This document shows, in pieces, positions 10,401 through 18,494 of a DNA stretch of 35,866 nt (position 1 is its first letter; each line of letters starts with the position of its first letter). The position numbers and the translations under genes were made by a program. Below the pieces are notes generated by a model. It made no database searches. It was not told the DNA's origin and saw nothing but the letters and a program-made list of their open reading frames with translations. The stretch comes from a virus. The stretch is from IMG/VR virus record IMGVR_UViG_3300006790_000053, positions 1 to 35,866 of that record. The stretch is one strand, 5' to 3'.

Positions 10401-13400
10401 ATAAGGATCAACCCTGGGTCAACGACCCCAACGTAAACCGCCAAGCCTATGCCCTCTACCTCGCCAGAGAATCCGCAGAACGAAACATCGTCCGAAAAGA
10501 CGGAACGGTCGAAGCAGTACCGTGGGATGTTGAACAGAGAGCTGGCCTCGACGATGCCATCGACCAGGCCGCAAGCCACAACCCCCTTGGATACTACCGC
10601 AATATCAGTCGTGACCGGCTTGGGGTCGAGAAAGCGACGACGCAGTTGGCGGGACGCGATGCAAGAGTGCCGGAAGAATGGCTGGACGTAAACGTTAAGA
10701 AGGCGCCGAAGTATCTGCGCGAAGACTTGGTGCAAGTCAAAGAACTGCCCAAGTCGATGCATGGTACGCAGGCGAACCTACTGTTTGCCGAAGTTCGCCG
10801 TAGCGATAAGGGCGCGAGCAACAGCGCCAAGGCATACGGGTTGCCAGACCTCGGAGACGACGTGCGCCACTTCGTGGGCGTCGGCCCGAACATGAAGCAC
10901 CACGCCAGCAAGGTCGTGGTTTCGATCCGTGGCAATGAGGTCGTTTCGATCAAGGCCGAGAAGGAATCCTTCGCCGCCTGGATGATCAACGATCTGCGCG
11001 AGACCGAGGGCATTGAGGTCATTACCGCGCGCCCGGAAGCCGCGACCATGCTAAGTGCCGCCGGCTTTGTTCCAGTCGCCGCCGGAAAGGATGGCAAGGT
11101 GCGCTATGTACACTCTGCCGGCCAGCAGGATCTGCTGTTCGCGGAGTCGCTCGACGACCTCGCCGAGTACGGAGTACGCACGGTCGACGACGTTGAGAGC
11201 GTAGTCAGCCGCGCGGTATTGGATGCGCGCCACGCTGCCATCGAGGAGCGCCTGCTAATCTCGCCGGCTGACGAGTTCGGGTATGAGCGATTCGGCAAGA
11301 AGACCGACGCCTACCCAGGATCGGAGCGCGAGTTCCTGGATCGCAATACCCCAGCCAAGGCCGAGGCGGATGTTGCGCTCGCCAAAGGTGAGATCGACCT
11401 AGTCGAGTACGACCGTATCCAGCGCTCCGCTAGACCTACGCCAGCGCGACCGGGCATTGTCCGCGTATTCCACGGCGGCAGTAAGACCCTGTCCGATGAC
11501 GTGGACGCGATCTTCTATGTCAGCAAAGACAAGGACGAGGCTACCGCCTACGCCGGAGATGACGGAAGTGTGCATGAGTTCAGCGTCGACACGAACAAGC
11601 TGATCGACGAGGACGAAGCGGGGCGAGTCCTAGAGAGCATTGGCGTCCAGTTTGATAAGGACGACGGGATGTTCTTTGAAAGGCTCCAGCCTACAAACTC
11701 CGACTACTACATTGGCGATGAGGCGGTCGAGGCGTTCAGGAAGAAGATGGACGAGCTCGGCCATGAGGGCGTCACCATTACGGATTACAAAGGGTCGGGT
11801 AGCGCTCAATGGACAGGCGAGCTTACGGGTGAGAACATCGCGCTGGTTCGCAAGCCTAGAGCCGAGGAAGGCCCCACCGTGCTGCCGCAGCGCGACGAGC
11901 GTTTCACTAATCGCCGTCGAGCGCCGCGTGATCCAGAGGATATTCTCAACCTGGATCGTATGCATGCCAAGCGCGAGGTCGCCTTGGCTATGCAAGATCT
12001 ACTTGAGTCGACGGTGATCGAAGGGCGTCACGTGGCGCAACGCTCTCTCAAAGACGCGCGAGAAGAGGCGCGCCGCGAGTACGTCAAGATCGCAAAGGAG
12101 GAGGGTATCAACGTCAAGTTCAAGATCCTCCGCGAGCTAAACGGCAACAGCCTGGCGGAAGGGATCCGCGAAAAGAACGCGCAACTACAGGTGGCGCGAG
12201 ATTACTTGGCTCGCATTGGCGAAGAGTTCCATCGCCGATGGGGAGATAAGAACCCAGCGGACATGACAGACGCTGATCTTCTTGAGATGCGTAAGCAATG
12301 GGACATCGTGCGCTCTTGGTCGCAACTTGTGCAGGAGGCCAAGTCTGAGTTTGGTCGAGCGCTAGGTGACCAGCGGATCCGCCACGATGGGAAGATCACC
12401 AAGAAAGAGGTGAACGTGTGGGACGTGTCCGGCAAGAAAACGCAAGGTGGATCGGATCGCCCGGAGCGTACTAGCAGGGAACGCAAAACGCTCGACACGC
12501 ATAACGAGAGCGCGGGTGGAGTTCCTGGCGGAACGGCTGCTGACAAGCCCAAGGGTGACGGATCTGCTGCGCCGAACCGAGACGCTGCACAGGTCACCCA
12601 AGATGCCGAGCTACTAGACGCCATGCCAGGTGGACGAGATGGCGTGGTCGTTGAGTTGACGCGCGTCAACGACACGGTTAAGCGACTCAAGGAAACAGGC
12701 AGGCTCGACGAGCCGATGAAGACGCAGGGCCTTAAGAAAATGGGCGTTGAGTATTTCCTCAACAACTTGCTGTCTGGAATCAAGACGCACCTGATCAACG
12801 GCATCGGCAACGCGACCAACCTAGTCTTCCGCCCACTTGAGCGAGCCGTTGGCGCGACGATCATCTCGCCCCTAACCGGCGATGCCGACATGATTAGGCA
12901 GGAGCTTGCCGAGTTCGCCTCCACAGTACAGTTCGTCGGCGAGGGCGCCTCGCGCGCCAAGAAGGCTTGGAAGTACGACACTCCTTTGCTGACCGAAGAC
13001 GCGAAGATTGACAACAACAATCCGGGCAATGTGCGCGCTATCTCCTCGCTGGGGCAGGGCATCGATCCTGGGAGCGTGAAGGGTAAAGTCCTCGACAGGA
13101 TCGGGGCGTTTATCAACCTGCCCAGCCGCGCGCTGGTGAGTAGCGATGAGTTCTACAAATCCGTTGCCTATTTGCGACGGTTGAAGGCTAACTCTTGGAA
13201 GACTGCTCGAGACAAGTTCCCCGATGACGTTGTCGCGCAGCAGGCCGAAGTCGACCGCGTCATGAAGATGGCGCAGCAGGAAGACGCTGCGATGACCCTG
13301 CAGTCAATGCGCCGTCGCGCTATCGAGGAAGGTCGCCGACGTGGATACAAAGGCGAGCAACTGCAGCGATACACGAATCAATGGCTCGATGACAACTTCG

Positions 13401-14836
13401 ACTCTGCCGTAGCGGCGGATGTGCGCGATGCGGTGCGCGAAGCTCGGGCCGTCACTTGGACTACTGAGCTTGACGGCAACCGTGGCGGGTGGTTCTTCCG
13501 CAACGTGTTGAACGACGCGGCGATCTCGCTGCGCTCTCTCACCAACAAGCACCCCATCCTTGTGCCGGTTGTTCCGTTCGTGACAACGCCGATGAACGTG
13601 CTGAACTGGTATCTCGACCGGTCAGTCGGAGCTATTTCCGATACGACCAAGCAGTTGTACGCGGTGGCTCGCAAAGAGAATCAGATGAGCCGCGAGGCTC
13701 AGGCTGAACTGGCCGGTAGATTTGCGACCGGCGCCAGCCTGACCGCTCTGGCGATCACGCTTGCAATCTCCACCGACGAGGATGGTTACCCACGCATCAC
13801 AGGTCATGCACCCGCAGACAAAGGCGAGCGTGAACTGTGGGAGCGCTTGGGTATCCAGGAATACTCGATCCGGGTTGGCAGCAAGTACATCTCGTATGCG
13901 CGCTTTGAGCCGTTCGCGACGCACTTGGGTGTGATCGCCGATACGGCCCAGAAGGCTCAGGACATCGAGGCGGACGGCGGCGAACATAACTGGCAGGACT
14001 GGCTCGGCGGGATGGTCTTCGGACTAACCTCGGCGATCAAGTCCAAGTCGTACCTCCAGGGCTTTACAACGCTGATGGGGATGATCAATGATGCCGACCC
14101 GTTCAGTACGCGGACGGAGCGCTTCATGCAATCTCTCGGCGGGGCGATGGTTCCGTACTCGTCGCTGATGCGCGGCACGGTCAACCCTGGCCTCGGCCTT
14201 GCACAGGAACACTTTGTCGAAGTTCGCAATAAGCTCGACGTATTGATCCTCGGCGATCTCGCGGCTGGCTTCCAGCGCGTATTGCCGAATGGCGAGAAGG
14301 CGCTTGAGCCACGCCGCAACATGTACGGTCGACCGGTCAAGAGGACTTCCTTCTTTGGCCCGGACTCCCTGTCGCCGATTGCCGAGCGCGAGATCAAGAA
14401 CGATAGAGTCGCGATGGCGATGCTCGACAGCGGCTACTCGGGGACAGTCCCGCGCACAAACTACCGGGGCCACGACCTCTTGAAGTTCGCGCGTAATGGG
14501 CAGACTGCATACGACAGGTTCCTTGAGCTTCACGGCGAGATCACCGTGAAGGGCAAGTCCCTGAACGGCACGGCGCGCGCAGACCGCAATGTTCCGATGA
14601 CCCTAGAGCAGGCGCATGAGTCTCTCATCGCCAGCCCAGAGTTCCTGGCGCTCTCCCCGAAGGGAACGCCAGATACTCCCAGCCCACGCCGGCAGATGTT
14701 CCAAAACGTGACGACTCGATATCGTCAACTGGCTTGGGAGCAGTTGCTGCAAGAATACCCCGACCTCGCAGAGGAAGCGCTGATTCTGCAGGCCGAAGAA
14801 GACGCTATGAAGCGCGGACTCCTGTACCTGAAATGA
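7412..14836 (+). CDS. Giant internal virion / polyvalent ejection protein (T7 gp16 slot)
   Basis: 2474 aa, nearly twice T7 gp16 (1318 aa), encoded in the gp16 position between gp15-like and tail fibre genes. It is expected to be ejected into the host with the DNA. Domains visible: (a) residues about 290-430, a zincin-like region with HELSH at 362-366 and a downstream E-E-K-F-A-D (413-418); (b) residues about 1350-1490, an ADP-ribosyltransferase-like pattern with FHGGS (H1354), FYVSKDKDEATAYA and a later helix/strand run, as in ART domains of polyvalent proteins; (c) residues about 1460-1700, coiled charged helices and a disordered linker; (d) residues about 1780-1910, NLLSGIKTHLINGIGN and SDEFYKSVAYLRR, resembling a large polyvalent protein-associated domain (LPD38-like, from memory); (e) hydrophobic segments near 2048-2068 and 2106-2116. 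I see no convincing lytic transglycosylase domain at the N-terminus, unlike T7 gp16. The protease and ART activities are predictions from motifs only. Confidence 0.85.
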   Translation: MAQEPDIRRDLLSIDLENRGFDAQYLPRQRRQAVEAEEESDHTVIGEIGRGIMHGVEGALQGTYNFVDSVGEYVSGTGFLADYNERFLDGWGIERPDTWYGSLTEGVSQFAVGLVGLGKFQKLAAATRPGSAVAKKYASTSVGKSLATARAAQAAGTASRTQKLQLLAAAEVRFAATEFVAFDGLEGRITDLFKGWGLESEFTSWLESDEDDTQLEGRLKNAVEGMVVGPALEGVFFVASKVGGWAKKLAKGEVDEKGVPKGVTDEDVVEVVEGLEEFLINKIGFTDYEARATAAVMDALNLRGVDGEYLEGFGGFVHLDQVKDPQVRSQLEVDGTRGGMYMEAGRAFVVLMGESDVTTAMHELSHVVRKLLLDDPEMAARIGIDEDMLAIVAKESGAGVDSAGRAVWDTDAEEKFADMFERYLLDGEFNVDESISGILDRISRWAADVYSRFTSDRLEIEVSTEMKDVFDRMFQKGKAAPTPEPRPMTAPERYEQGSLFGESVVLRQADDTETVRLTKEQSDLVQETLFNPVDKETTGNYNVGAGLTPTNMPATFRGLDEMADAHPDILADSESWDAAVADQSDRIDYAVKAPQKLIDEINDGSANARLRGARQDIIDKVDEGLERTRKVGAALREDTSGRGLAELLMWSAASLRASPFNQEAAFLDSIVVWEKHLDLARDGKFNEDAFDDEIRSVLEKGSGRPSASNQMQVANTNLLLRRINDATLRGEDLLADLHRIWFDDSRSSREVMRDVWQTVGGQGMGMDNKLLRFARLASGYHDVIIIDAIQQQTWWGANRELVDALNAMVSGDRKINLADTQGAIDGKATKGGRGLVIYEGMERSIQKRLEALYAGTGREGSIARFHWEMWVLNGDEPSEIAHETLDWFWNKEYRDGIREGRYNEKSYGVIYKLGDLAKFFIPTRFGVLSYGPRQWSGYTEQLDEINPKTGKPKERRIPGVRDRMFAAKTGILRRTKSPTRKKKDGKPADWTPEDRLDKDQPWVNDPNVNRQAYALYLARESAERNIVRKDGTVEAVPWDVEQRAGLDDAIDQAASHNPLGYYRNISRDRLGVEKATTQLAGRDARVPEEWLDVNVKKAPKYLREDLVQVKELPKSMHGTQANLLFAEVRRSDKGASNSAKAYGLPDLGDDVRHFVGVGPNMKHHASKVVVSIRGNEVVSIKAEKESFAAWMINDLRETEGIEVITARPEAATMLSAAGFVPVAAGKDGKVRYVHSAGQQDLLFAESLDDLAEYGVRTVDDVESVVSRAVLDARHAAIEERLLISPADEFGYERFGKKTDAYPGSEREFLDRNTPAKAEADVALAKGEIDLVEYDRIQRSARPTPARPGIVRVFHGGSKTLSDDVDAIFYVSKDKDEATAYAGDDGSVHEFSVDTNKLIDEDEAGRVLESIGVQFDKDDGMFFERLQPTNSDYYIGDEAVEAFRKKMDELGHEGVTITDYKGSGSAQWTGELTGENIALVRKPRAEEGPTVLPQRDERFTNRRRAPRDPEDILNLDRMHAKREVALAMQDLLESTVIEGRHVAQRSLKDAREEARREYVKIAKEEGINVKFKILRELNGNSLAEGIREKNAQLQVARDYLARIGEEFHRRWGDKNPADMTDADLLEMRKQWDIVRSWSQLVQEAKSEFGRALGDQRIRHDGKITKKEVNVWDVSGKKTQGGSDRPERTSRERKTLDTHNESAGGVPGGTAADKPKGDGSAAPNRDAAQVTQDAELLDAMPGGRDGVVVELTRVNDTVKRLKETGRLDEPMKTQGLKKMGVEYFLNNLLSGIKTHLINGIGNATNLVFRPLERAVGATIISPLTGDADMIRQELAEFASTVQFVGEGASRAKKAWKYDTPLLTEDAKIDNNNPGNVRAISSLGQGIDPGSVKGKVLDRIGAFINLPSRALVSSDEFYKSVAYLRRLKANSWKTARDKFPDDVVAQQAEVDRVMKMAQQEDAAMTLQSMRRRAIEEGRRRGYKGEQLQRYTNQWLDDNFDSAVAADVRDAVREARAVTWTTELDGNRGGWFFRNVLNDAAISLRSLTNKHPILVPVVPFVTTPMNVLNWYLDRSVGAISDTTKQLYAVARKENQMSREAQAELAGRFATGASLTALAITLAISTDEDGYPRITGHAPADKGERELWERLGIQEYSIRVGSKYISYARFEPFATHLGVIADTAQKAQDIEADGGEHNWQDWLGGMVFGLTSAIKSKSYLQGFTTLMGMINDADPFSTRTERFMQSLGGAMVPYSSLMRGTVNPGLGLAQEHFVEVRNKLDVLILGDLAAGFQRVLPNGEKALEPRRNMYGRPVKRTSFFGPDSLSPIAEREIKNDRVAMAMLDSGYSGTVPRTNYRGHDLLKFARNGQTAYDRFLELHGEITVKGKSLNGTARADRNVPMTLEQAHESLIASPEFLALSPKGTPDTPSPRRQMFQNVTTRYRQLAWEQLLQEYPDLAEEALILQAEEDAMKRGLLYLK

Positions 14837-16872
14837 CCTTCAACGCATACCAGCAGTACGACGATCAGACCGGCGCAACATCGGTCTATACGATCTCGTT
14901 CCCATACCTTGATCGAGACCACGTCGTCGTGACCTTGGGTGGCGTGACGTTGACGGTCGGCACGGACTATTCGTTCACGTCGGACACGCAACTGACGTTC
15001 ACCCCGGCGCCGACTGGCGACTTGGTGATCAAGCGCGTGACCCCGGTCGCGTCATCGATTGTGGACTTTGAATCCGGCGCGGCTATCACCGAGCGCGATC
15101 TCGACCGGGCGAATCTGCAGGCGCTGTACGCTGCTGCGGAAACGCGCGACACCGCGACGGTGGATGTTGAGACGTTGCAGGATTACGTCGACGATGCCTC
15201 GCTGTACGACCAGGGGCCTGAGGGTACACCGCAAGCCTGGTCGTTTACTGCGACTGGTGGGCAGACCGACTTCACCCTGTCGACCCCGACGCCGGACTCG
15301 ACGAACGACGACTTCTTCATCGTCACGGTCGACGGTCTGTCGAAGCGCCCAGGCACGGACTTCACCGTGAGCAGCAGCAACGTCATGACCCTGACCTCTG
15401 CGGCGACTGTCGGCCAGATCGTCAGCGTCCGCAACTTGGGTCGTCAGCGCACACTCAACACGATCCTCGACGCCAGCGTCACGTCGGCCAAGCTAAGCTC
15501 CGCATGCGGCGTCACCGCTGACGGCGGCACGACCGAGCGCAGTTTCATCACCCGCTTCGGTGACATCGTCAACGTGCTGGACTACGGTGCTGATGCGACC
15601 GGTGCCACGGACTCGACTGCCGCGATCCAGGCCGCGCTCGATGCTGCCGCTGGTGGCACGACCTACTTCCCGGCTGGCACGTACATCGTCAACTCCGCGA
15701 ACCTGGAGGTCGACGACAATGGCGCGCGACTGGCAGGCGATGGCGTTAGCAGCAAGATCGAACTGACGGGCTACTCGATCAAGGTGCCGGCTGACGATGA
15801 CGCCACCGACTACGAGGACATCCGCTTCGTCGACCTGTACATGAAGCGCACCGATGCCGGTGGCCCAATCGTCGAACTCGCAGGCAGCGAAGGCAACAGC
15901 AACTGGATCTATGCCGCATCGTTTACTGCCTGCAAGTTTGAAGGCGGCAACATCGGCGTCGACCTCGAGGGTTGCGAGAACGTCACCTTCGACCGCTGCC
16001 GATTCATCGACTGCACCAAGCACATCAACGCAGCCGACAGTACGGAGATCCCGGTCGTGCATTGCGTGATCCTGAACTGCTGGTTCAAGGGTCACACGTA
16101 TGGCGTGTACCTGGAAGGCGCGCGCAGCGTGACCATGCGCGGGTGCTTCTTCACCGGCACGTCCGCAAACGACGTGGTCGTGCATGACCGATGCCGAGAC
16201 ATCGAGGTCGACAGTTGCCGGTTTGAAGATGCCGACGCTGACCCCAGCATCATCCTCGGCAATGACCCCGCCGGCCCCACCAACAGCGAAGGCTTGCGCG
16301 TAATCAACTGCCTGTTTGAACACACGGGCGGGACGAAGGATCACTTCATCAAGATGCAGCGCGCCATCCGTGTGCTGATTGAGGGCTGCTCGTTTTACGG
16401 ATCGCAGGACAAAGACATCGAGAACGTCCCGGCTGCGACGGACAGCACCAGCGGATTCTTCGATAACAACTACACGGACAATGACCTGTCCGACACGACC
16501 GACGCCAACTTCTACGAGCGCAAGAAGGAAGTCCTGTTCGACGTGATGGACTTCGTGTACGGCACGATTGATTTCTCTTCCGGTGGAACTGGAACGCTTG
16601 CCAACCCAGGCAACACCACCATCTCGCACGACAGCGAAGAAGTCGTCAACGTGCCGATGACGGGCGCTCGCTTCGGCGACATCGTGTGGGTTTCGTTCGG
16701 GCAGACTGGAGCGTTTACTCCGAACCTAATCACCACGGCCAAGGTGGTCACGGCGGATGAAGTCGAGATCACATTCAACAACAACAGTTCAAGCTCGGGT
16801 ATCACCGTGAGCGCGAACGTAACCACGCGCATCCTGCGGATTCCGCGCGACACCTTCGACGAGATTGACTGA
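14833..16872 (+). CDS. Tailspike: T7 gp17-like N-terminus plus beta-helix (pectate-lyase-like)
   Basis: 679 aa from the ATG overlapping the previous stop (ATGA). An upstream in-frame start at 14734 lies inside the gp16-like gene and is unlikely. Residues 1-150 match the T7 gp17 tail-attachment domain (MTFNAYQQYDDQTGAT, then YTISFPYLDRDHVVV, then a GTDYSF turn). From about residue 247, NVLDYGADATGATDSTAAIQ is the classic start of a pectate-lyase-3-type right-handed beta-helix. It is followed by repeating turns with NVTFDRCRF, VTMRGCFF and IEVDSCRF patterns. This implies a trimeric tailspike that binds or degrades surface polysaccharide. Enzyme activity is not provable from sequence. Confidence 0.88.
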   Translation: MTFNAYQQYDDQTGATSVYTISFPYLDRDHVVVTLGGVTLTVGTDYSFTSDTQLTFTPAPTGDLVIKRVTPVASSIVDFESGAAITERDLDRANLQALYAAAETRDTATVDVETLQDYVDDASLYDQGPEGTPQAWSFTATGGQTDFTLSTPTPDSTNDDFFIVTVDGLSKRPGTDFTVSSSNVMTLTSAATVGQIVSVRNLGRQRTLNTILDASVTSAKLSSACGVTADGGTTERSFITRFGDIVNVLDYGADATGATDSTAAIQAALDAAAGGTTYFPAGTYIVNSANLEVDDNGARLAGDGVSSKIELTGYSIKVPADDDATDYEDIRFVDLYMKRTDAGGPIVELAGSEGNSNWIYAASFTACKFEGGNIGVDLEGCENVTFDRCRFIDCTKHINAADSTEIPVVHCVILNCWFKGHTYGVYLEGARSVTMRGCFFTGTSANDVVVHDRCRDIEVDSCRFEDADADPSIILGNDPAGPTNSEGLRVINCLFEHTGGTKDHFIKMQRAIRVLIEGCSFYGSQDKDIENVPAATDSTSGFFDNNYTDNDLSDTTDANFYERKKEVLFDVMDFVYGTIDFSSGGTGTLANPGNTTISHDSEEVVNVPMTGARFGDIVWVSFGQTGAFTPNLITTAKVVTADEVEITFNNNSSSSGITVSANVTTRILRIPRDTFDEID

Positions 16873-17252
16873 TGACTTTCGCCACTAAAGAGTACGACGG
16901 AGACAACGTCGTCACCTACAAGCTGACGATCACGGCGAGTTCCAACTCCAATGTGATCCCACTCCGAGGAGCCAAGAGTGTGTATCTGATTTCAGATGTA
17001 CAGGACGCTGCTCAAATCTACGTGCCTCAGGTTACGGACGATGGCAGCGCGCCCGACAACACAGGGTCTAACGACGTGCGCCTAGCTGCCCTGATTGGCA
17101 CGGGCTACACGGGAGCGGTGGTTGACCCGAACACGTCGGTCAACTCTAGTCGTGCCGGCGTGATCCCAGGCAACGTGATGCCCCCGTACATCTACATCAA
17201 GAACACCGACGCGCTCAACCCCGTTGGCGTTGATATCTGGGTGACTTTCTAA
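16872..17252 (+). CDS. Small putative structural protein, paralogue 1
   Basis: 126 aa of unknown function. It starts with a 1-nt overlap after the tailspike. It shares LRGAKSVYLISD and RAGVIPGNVMPPYIYIKN patterns with the next gene, so the two are tandem duplicates. Composition (T, S, V, N, D; no helices or membrane segments) suggests an all-beta fold, possibly a spike accessory, head decoration or receptor-binding component. Functional assignment is only from position next to the tailspike. Confidence 0.75.
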   Translation: MTFATKEYDGDNVVTYKLTITASSNSNVIPLRGAKSVYLISDVQDAAQIYVPQVTDDGSAPDNTGSNDVRLAALIGTGYTGAVVDPNTSVNSSRAGVIPGNVMPPYIYIKNTDALNPVGVDIWVTF

Positions 17253-17587
17253 TGGCACGCGCAACCTCATACCAAGACTCCATGGCGACCGCGACCAAGA
17301 GCGACCTGCTCTACGTGCGCGGCGCCAAGAGTGTCATTATCACTTCCGACCAAGCTGTGCAGATTAAGATCCCCCTCGTACCTACGGGAACCGCTGCGCC
17401 TAGTAATGCGTCGGGCGTCAAGATCGAGTCCCAGGCTATGAGCAGTCCGCTCAGCCTGGTCGGCCCGACCAAGGAGCCGGACGGTACGTATGCGGGTGTG
17501 ATCCCGGAGGAGTTTATGCCTCCGTACATCTTCCTGCACAATACGTCGGGCAGCACCGCCAATGTTTCGGTATGGATTACCTACTAA
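17252..17587 (+). CDS. Small putative structural protein, paralogue 2
   Basis: 111 aa, related to the preceding gene: VRGAKSVIITSD against LRGAKSVYLISD, YAGVIPEEFMPPYIFLHN against RAGVIPGNVMPPYIYIKN, and similar endings (VSVWITY against VDIWVTF). It overlaps the upstream and downstream genes by 1 nt each, so the late transcript is tightly coupled here. No motif of known function is seen. Confidence 0.75.
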   Translation: MARATSYQDSMATATKSDLLYVRGAKSVIITSDQAVQIKIPLVPTGTAAPSNASGVKIESQAMSSPLSLVGPTKEPDGTYAGVIPEEFMPPYIFLHNTSGSTANVSVWITY

Positions 17588-17793
17588 TGGAATCTGCCGA
17601 AGTGTGGTTTGCCGTGGCGCAAGGTGCGACCGGGCTACTGGTCGTGGTCATTGGGTGGACGGCGGCGCGCTTGGCCGAGACGGTCGGGCGCTTAGCTAAC
17701 AAGGTCGCGAACCTGGAGCGCGATATGGTGCAACTCGTGGCCGAGCTCAAGGTCGAGGTCGCCACATTGCAGGAGCGATTACGTGGGCGCTAG
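17587..17793 (+). CDS. Small one-TM plus coiled-coil protein (holin/spanin candidate)
   Basis: 68 aa from the ATG that overlaps the previous stop by 1 nt; an in-frame ATG at 17572 would add 5 residues. Residues about 7-27 form a hydrophobic membrane segment (FAVAQGATGLLVVVIGW). The rest is an amphipathic heptad-like helix (VGRLANKVANLERDMVQL, then VEVATLQERL). Size and place after the fibre cluster match T7 gene 17.5 (class II holin, 67 aa), but the single TM plus coiled coil would equally fit an inner-membrane spanin. Assignment is tentative. Confidence 0.6.
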   Translation: MESAEVWFAVAQGATGLLVVVIGWTAARLAETVGRLANKVANLERDMVQLVAELKVEVATLQERLRGR

Positions 17794-18085
17794 GTACATC
17801 CCCCTGCTGGCGCTGTCGTCTTGCTCATCGCTGCCCACGCTAGGCTCCGGCGGTGACTCATCGTCGGCCCCTGACCTCGGGCCGGCGGTGGTGCAGGCCC
17901 TGCCGGAGGTCGCCCAGGCCACCAGCAATCTACTGCAGACCTTCGTCGTGACGGCGGTCGTGGTCGCGCTGTTCTTCCCAGCCGCGCGCTTCGCTGCGGT
18001 CGGAGTGTTCGTCGCCTTCTACGAATGGGTCGCTCGCCTGTTCCGTCCCCGCTCAAAGGAGGGTGGAGAAAAGGAAGTGCAGTAG
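17783..18085 (+). CDS. Putative lipoprotein with second TM segment, lysis region
   Basis: 100 aa with a GTG start 7 nt after an AGGAG ribosome binding site, overlapping the previous gene by 11 nt in another frame. The N-terminus (IPLLALSSC) looks like a short signal peptide with a lipobox ending at Cys14. A second hydrophobic stretch spans about residues 51-80 (FVVTAVVVALFF, then FAAVGVFVAFY), followed by a basic tail. A lipoprotein after a small one-TM protein recalls Rz/Rz1-type spanins, but the second membrane segment is not typical. Membrane topology and lysis role are inferred. Confidence 0.55.
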   Translation: MGARYIPLLALSSCSSLPTLGSGGDSSSAPDLGPAVVQALPEVAQATSNLLQTFVVTAVVVALFFPAARFAAVGVFVAFYEWVARLFRPRSKEGGEKEVQ

Positions 18086-18494
18086 GTGTAAGCGGCGCAA
18101 GGCTCTGTCCGAGTTCAACAAAGGCGGACAAACCTTTTGCCGCGATTGCAACCGCGAGTACCAGCGCGAGTACAGAAAGAAGAACCCCGACTACTGGCGG
18201 AGATACGAGGGGAAGCGTCGATCTAAATCGCAGATCCGTCAGAAGAACGCACGTCGCCGCGCCCTTGAGCGCAACGCTTCGGGGGAGGCCACGGCGCAGC
18301 AGATCGCAGCGCGCTTCGCCTACTACGGCAACCGCTGCATCACGTGCGGCTCGACCGATAAGCTGACGGTCGACCACCTGATCCCTCTCAGCAGGGGCGG
18401 CGCCAACTGGCCGTCGAACATGGCCCCCATGTGCCACAGGTGCAACTGCCAGAAAGGATCGCGCACGATCCAGGAGTTTAGAGATGGCAAATGA
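18063..18494 (+). CDS. HNH endonuclease next to terminase
   Basis: 143 aa. The N-terminal zinc-knuckle CSRCKRRK...FCRDC is followed by a basic helix. The HNH core is CITCGSTDKLTVDHLIPLSR, then a glycine-rich turn, N-W-P-S-N-M, and CHRCNCQKGS. This has two CxxC pairs, the DH of the first motif and the central Asn. HNH proteins beside large terminases in other phages assist genome cutting and packaging; a homing-type role is the alternative. The GTG at 18063 sits close behind AAGGAGGG, inside the previous gene. It overlaps the terminase gene by 11 nt. Confidence 0.85.
   Translation: MEKRKCSRCKRRKALSEFNKGGQTFCRDCNREYQREYRKKNPDYWRRYEGKRRSKSQIRQKNARRRALERNASGEATAQQIAARFAYYGNRCITCGSTDKLTVDHLIPLSRGGANWPSNMAPMCHRCNCQKGSRTIQEFRDGK

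Noticed and set aside
12202-13116. 304-aa minus-strand frame inside the giant virion protein gene
   Set aside because: Serine/proline-rich antisense translation with no start signal; the forward frame has domain motifs here.
15493-16629. 378-aa minus-strand frame inside the tailspike gene
   Set aside because: Antisense shadow; V/A/D-rich without recognisable domain, whereas the forward frame has a clear beta-helix protein.
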